A DNA stretch of 43,801 bases from Epilithonimonas hispanica (GTDB lineage Bacteria > Bacteroidota > Bacteroidia > Flavobacteriales > Weeksellaceae). The stretch lies in contig NZ_QNUG01000031.1 of the NCBI RefSeq assembly GCF_003385395.1, positions 1 to 43,801 on the forward strand, in the 5' to 3' direction. The first letter of the stretch is position 1; every line of letters starts with the position of its first letter. Below the pieces are notes generated by a model. The model was not told the DNA's origin and did no database searches. It was given only the letters and a program-made list of their open reading frames with translations. Position numbers and translations under genes: made by a program. Shown piece after piece: positions 40,597 through 43,801 of this stretch.

Positions 40597-42084
40597 TTAA
40601 TCTTTGTTGTTGTTCACGTGTTCGATTTTATCTTTGAGGTGAGGTGCTTCGTTGTGCATCATTTTTTTAATTACTGTATTCATCCAAAACAAGGAAATGG
40701 CGGAAACGATGAAGACGAAAATCCACGAACTCGTCCATAATCCCGAAAAATCCAGAAGATATCCAAACAAAATAGGACCTATGAAACCTCCCAAACCACC
40801 GATTAATCCTACCATTCCGCCAACAACACCGACTTCATTCGGAAAATATTCTGGGATATGTTTGTAAACCGCAGCTTTCCCGATTCCCCACATAATTCCG
40901 ATGAGAATCACGAGGATGGAGAAAACCCAGATGTGCGCTTCAAATTTGATTAAGGTTACGCCTTGAGCGAGAAGTTGCTTTTTCTGAACTTGCTCGTTTT
41001 GTTTTACTAATACTTCCTGCCACGAAAAAGATTCGGGGAAAACAGAAGTTTGTTGGGGAATTTCTGGCTTTGAAGTGATTTCAAATTCGCCTGTATTTAA
41101 TGTGATTTTTTCTTTTTCGATGGCGGTTACAATTCCGGCTTTCTTAGCAGTGATGCCTTTTCCCGGTGTTAATATTTCCATTTTTGGAAGCATTAATAAT
41201 CCACTTAATATTAATGATGAATATAAAACCCAATACATCACTTTTCTTGCCCCGAATTTATCTGACAAATAACCGCCAAATGCTCTGATAATGCCACTCG
41301 GTAAACTGAAAGCTGAAGCCAAAAGTCCGCCCAAAACCAATGAAGTTTTGTAAACACTCACGTAATACGGCATCAACCATTGAGAAAAAGCGACAAACAG
41401 CCCGAAAACCAAAAAGTAATACAATCCAAAGCGCCAAACACGCACATTAGAAAGTGGCGCTAAAAGTTGTTTTGTGGATTTATTTTGAACCGCTGCTTTT
41501 CTATTTTGAACAAAAAATAGAAATATCAAACCAATGATCACCAATGTGATTCCGTAGATGATTGGAAGTAATCTCCAACCATTTTCCGGATCGTTTTCTG
41601 AGAAATAATTGAGTAGAGTAGGTGCGAAAAAAGTGGTGAGAGCCGCTCCCGCATTTCCCATCCCGAAAATTCCTAACGCACGACCTTGCCATTCTTTCGG
41701 GTACCAGGCTGATGTAAAGGCAATCCCGACTGCGAAACCGGTTCCTACCATTCCGAATAATGCGCTTAAAAGAAAATAAACCCAATAAGAATCTGCAAAA
41801 TAAAGCAGAAATAAAGGAATGCTACACAACAAAAGTAAGATTGAAAATACAGGTTTTCCACCATATTTATCGGTCAGAATTCCCAAAGGCAATCTCATAA
41901 TAGAACCCGTAAGAATAGGAATCCCAAGAAGCCAACCAGTTTCTACAACCGACCAGTTAAAGATATTATTATCAACCAGATAGGTGACGAGAACGCCATT
42001 CAAAGTCCAGCAAGAAAAGCAGATTGTAAATGCCAATGTGTTCAGAAACAGCATTTTGTGGGCAGAAGAAAGATTGGGATTCAT
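40597..42084 (-). CDS. narK: Nitrate transporter, MFS (NarK-type 1) with an inserted lipoyl-like domain
   Basis: The 495-residue MFS protein has 12 helices and nitrate-porter segments (GWLLGIPILTGSIMRLPLG, GRALGIFGMGNAGAALTT, GVVGGMVGLIGGLGGFIGP). Between helices 8 and 9, in a loop expected to be cytoplasmic, residues about 301-383 form a hydrophilic insertion. It looks like a barrel-sandwich (biotinyl/lipoyl-like) fold: GITAKKAGIVTAIEKEKITL, then WQEVLVKQNEQVQKKQLLAQG, which matches the V..G..V.kGq.L pattern, but without the modified Lys motif. NarK1 proteins usually have about 400-430 residues. It is first in its operon behind the shared palindrome. Confidence 0.9.
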   Translation of the reverse strand: MNPNLSSAHKMLFLNTLAFTICFSCWTLNGVLVTYLVDNNIFNWSVVETGWLLGIPILTGSIMRLPLGILTDKYGGKPVFSILLLLCSIPLFLLYFADSYWVYFLLSALFGMVGTGFAVGIAFTSAWYPKEWQGRALGIFGMGNAGAALTTFFAPTLLNYFSENDPENGWRLLPIIYGITLVIIGLIFLFFVQNRKAAVQNKSTKQLLAPLSNVRVWRFGLYYFLVFGLFVAFSQWLMPYYVSVYKTSLVLGGLLASAFSLPSGIIRAFGGYLSDKFGARKVMYWVLYSSLILSGLLMLPKMEILTPGKGITAKKAGIVTAIEKEKITLNTGEFEITSKPEIPQQTSVFPESFSWQEVLVKQNEQVQKKQLLAQGVTLIKFEAHIWVFSILVILIGIMWGIGKAAVYKHIPEYFPNEVGVVGGMVGLIGGLGGFIGPILFGYLLDFSGLWTSSWIFVFIVSAISLFWMNTVIKKMMHNEAPHLKDKIEHVNNNKD

Positions 42085-42127
42085 TATAGTAGTTCTAGTA
42101 GTTTTTGTTCATCTCTTTTTCCGAATA

Positions 42128-42135
42128 CAAAGATA
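42128..42135 (-). promoter_or_regulatory. Promoter -7 box of the narK operon
   Basis: On the minus strand TATCTTTG matches TAnnTTTG, 43 bp before the narK1 ATG. No TTG lies at -33 spacing; the palindrome occupies that area. Confidence 0.65.
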
Positions 42136-42137
42136 TT

Positions 42138-42165
42138 ATAAATAAGATATTTTTGTCTTATTTTG
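42138..42165. promoter_or_regulatory. Palindromic operator of the narK operon
   Basis: The core AAATAAGA-N8-TCTTATTT (42140-42163) is identical in both half-sites to the nitrate-reductase operator at 9613-9636. Here the gap to the -7 box is only 2 bp instead of 13, about one helical turn closer. Confidence 0.7.
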
Positions 42166-42451
42166 TTTTTTTATTTCTACTTTTGTGTTATAAATCATAT
42201 CAACCATTTTATTTATAAAAGATGTTGTTGACAAATTGATACTATTAAAAATCACTTTGCTTATTAATAATGAACTCAATAATGGAAGTTGAGTAACTTT
42301 TTTTGATCTACGATAGAAAATTCCAAGTAAAAGACACAGTTTTTAAATCATATATGATTTTGATTGATGTAAAAAAACTTCAACTCAAATCTTTATAAAT
42401 AATTTATTGGAAAAATAAAATCTATGAAATTTCATCGGTAGCTTCATAATT
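42166..42451. other. Intergenic region right of narK1
   Basis: AT-rich, no gene seen. A 6-bp stem ACTCAA/TTGAGT with a 9-nt loop at 42274-42294, followed 3 bp later by seven T, is a weak rightward terminator-like structure. Confidence 0.45.
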
Positions 42452-42775
42452 GTGCAATTTTTCAGTGTGTTTAAGTCAATAATAATAAAATCGGTTTTGG
42501 TTCTTTTGATTATTACATCAAATTTAATTTGGTGTCAAAAATCTGATGTAACTGAACAAAAAATGAATGACTATCTAAAAAAAACAAATAATCTTTTATA
42601 TAATAACTGGGAAGAAGCGCAAAAAAATATCAATCTCGCAGATGAGATTTCTTAAAAATCAAATGATGAAAGCATCAGGAATTCTTTTTACAAAGAAGCC
42701 GCAAATATCTATTACAACAGAGATATTTTTGATTTGGCTTTGAAATATAGTTTGGAAGCAAAGGCTTTTAAATAA
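42452..42775 (+). pseudogene. TPR-repeat protein remnant, nonsense codon and truncated by an IS
   Basis: The frame starts (GTG 42452) with a signal-like helix (SVLVLLIITSNLIWCQ) and tetratricopeptide-type helices (NDYLKKTNNLLYNNWEEAQKNI, then NSFYKEAANIYYNRDIFDLALKYSLEAKAF). An in-frame TAA at 42653-42655 interrupts it, and at about 42775 the TPR sequence stops where an IS982-type transposase end begins. The parent is probably a Bacteroidota protein with N-terminal TPR repeats and a C-terminal HTH regulator domain; only about 108 codons remain. The start codon is uncertain. Confidence 0.7.
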
Positions 42776-42977
42776 TATTGGAACTCCAAAACAGCTATAT
42801 CACAACTAAGCGGGCAATTTTTACTACACATCAATTTAGCAAAAACTTTTGAAGGATTGGCAACCAGAATTACCTCTAAAATCACTTCTTTTACAATGAT
42901 ACAATATCTTAATTTCTTTATATTCAAAAGAAATTTAAACAAAATAAAAATTAATTTATGCTAAATGCACAACGGGT
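42776..42977 (+). mobile_element. IS982-family insertion sequence, right-end fragment
   Basis: The frame encodes a transposase C-terminus (ISQLSGQFLLHINLAKTFEG, then LATRITSKITSFTMIQYLNF and NLNKIKINLC) with a stop at 42962-42964. Thirteen bases later the sequence reaches GCACAACGGGT, a plausible terminal inverted repeat end. Only the last 60 or so codons are present. It sits directly against the broken TPR gene, which it probably interrupted. Confidence 0.65.
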
Positions 42978-43054
42978 ACAATATCTTAATTTCTTTATAC
43001 TTAAAAGAAGTTTAAACAAAATAAAAATTAATTTATGCTAAATGAACAACGGGT
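42901..43054 (+). repeat. 77-bp tandem duplication of the IS right end
   Basis: 42901-42977 and 42978-43054 are adjacent copies with 4 mismatches in 77 bp. Both end in CACAACGGGT. The second copy may be the right end of a second element inserted next to the first, or a slippage duplication. Confidence 0.9.
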
Positions 43055-43282
43055 TATTAAGAAATAATAATTAATTCACTAATATTTGAAATAATTTTAA
43101 GCAATAATATATATGAATATATCGAATCATAAAATACTATTTATTTACTTCGATCTTGCTATCCATAGAGAAGTAAAATTGATTTTTAATTGTAAAAACA
43201 AGTCCGCTAAATTTAAGATAAACCAAATTTTTATAACATCCTAACTCTAGGAATCTGAATCTCATCTTCTTGAGGATAGGGC
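43055..43282. other. Non-coding stretch between IS remnants
   Basis: AT-rich, no convincing gene. A 44-codon frame from ATG 43113 has no recognisable features. A left IS end (ACCCGTTGTG-like) expected before the next transposase fragment was not found. Confidence 0.4.
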
Positions 43283-43801
43283 TCTCTGGAAGTCTTGCTT
43301 ACATCTTCGCGAAGACTTAAACCAAAATTATCAGATTTAGAACTTATAGCAATCAATATTTCTGCAGAATATCTGTCAATTGATCCTGAATATCAATTAT
43401 TTAGATATTTATCAAATTCAAAATTGGATGGGTTGATTGAAAGAAGTGTTTATAATCGGCGAAAAAGAAAACTTTTTTATCATATGGAAAATGTAAGAAA
43501 ACTTATGGTTGCAAAATTTAATGACGTAGAAACTACATTCATAGTGGATTCTATACCTTTAGAAATTTGTAAAAACGCAAGAGCAAATCGTTAAAAAATC
43601 TGTAAAGAAAATGAATTTTCATTTCCAAGCAGGGGTTATTGTGCCTAGCAATCGAGTTATTATTATGGTTATAAATTACACGCAGTTTGTTCTGTTTCCG
43701 AGGTTTTCCAAAGTTTTGATATTTCTACAGCAAGCATTCATGATATTCATTTTTTGCAAGATATCAAGCATCAAATGAACAATTGTACGTTGATTGGAGA
43801 C
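43283..43801 (+). pseudogene. IS982-family transposase with two in-frame stops, runs off the window
   Basis: One frame encodes an IS982-type DDE transposase: RLKPKLSDLELIAINISAEY, LIERSVYNRRKRKLF, TFIVDSIPLEICKNAR, then KICKENEFSFP, GYC, SYYYGYKLHAVCSVSEVFQS and SIHDIHFLQDI. TAA at 43592-43594 and TAG about 60 bp later fall where relatives have Ser (S-K-I-C-K and C-A-S-Q); both can arise from one C-to-A change (TCA, TCG). No proper start codon is visible, since an in-frame TAG at 43277-43279 closes the frame upstream. The element is dead unless helped in trans. The C-terminus lies beyond the window. Confidence 0.85.

Noticed and set aside
42901-43054. Short tandem repeats as a CRISPR array
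   Set aside because: Only two 77-bp units with no spacers, and each overlaps a transposase C-terminus and IS end.

Overview
The window reads as a chromosomal segment from a low-GC member of the Bacteroidota, most like the Chryseobacterium group (Weeksellaceae, Flavobacteriia). Support comes from protein character (TIGR03643/DUF2805, quinol-type NO reductase, RIC, SUMF1-type NirV, TonB receptor), from the Bacteroidota promoter signature TTG-N19-TAnnTTTG at several starts, and from the absence of Shine-Dalgarno tracts. Genus-level placement is inference.

Region 1 (1-8.5 kb): an integrase remnant, then a leftward operon tetR > aarF > DUF2256 > cryptochrome/photolyase > DUF2805 > SDR > marR, divergent from ribA and an SDR-DUF2867 gene. 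This gene set resembles the light-inducible LitR-type regulons of other bacteria. DUF2256 and the photolyase carry homopolymer frameshifts, and the photolyase also has a nonsense codon. A diverged 76-bp direct repeat (522-597 and 8386-8461) brackets the block.

Region 2 (8.7-22.2 kb): a damaged Crp/Fnr-type regulator gene, then a long rightward run. It encodes a predicted cytoplasmic molybdenum nitrate reductase with an unusual membrane and electron-transfer set (NarI/DsrM-like cytochrome b, four-cluster ferredoxin, Rieske protein, small 2-TM protein). Almost the whole molybdenum-cofactor pathway follows (moaA, moeA, ModE-like, mobA, moaD, moeB, moaE, fused moaC-mog), with a decayed TonB receptor embedded in it.

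Region 3 (22.2-31.2 kb): nitrite and NO handling. It holds a hemerythrin-PAS protein, an NsrR-like Rrf2 regulator, copper nitrite reductase nirK, nirV, a Sco protein, a cytochrome c, ric, quinol NO reductase and another hemerythrin. Region 4 (31.2-37.3 kb): modABC, a 12-TM histidine-containing membrane protein, a 600-residue FMN-barrel-like protein of unknown role, and a second Rrf2 regulator. Region 5 (37.4-42.2 kb): a leftward operon narK1 > narK2 > cytochrome c (with a nonsense codon) > porin. Region 6 (42.4 kb to the end): a truncated TPR gene and nested IS982-family remnants.

Together the genes support reduction of nitrate to nitrite, NO and N2O, with Mo uptake, Mo-cofactor synthesis and NO defence. 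No nosZ is in the window. A shared palindrome lies 13 bp upstream of the -7 box at three promoters (nitrate reductase, hemerythrin-PAS, Rrf2), and a related copy lies at narK1, suggesting one regulon. Many lesions (frameshifts, in-frame stops, a deletion) suggest that parts of the locus are decaying, or that the sequence carries errors; homopolymer indels in particular could be artefacts.
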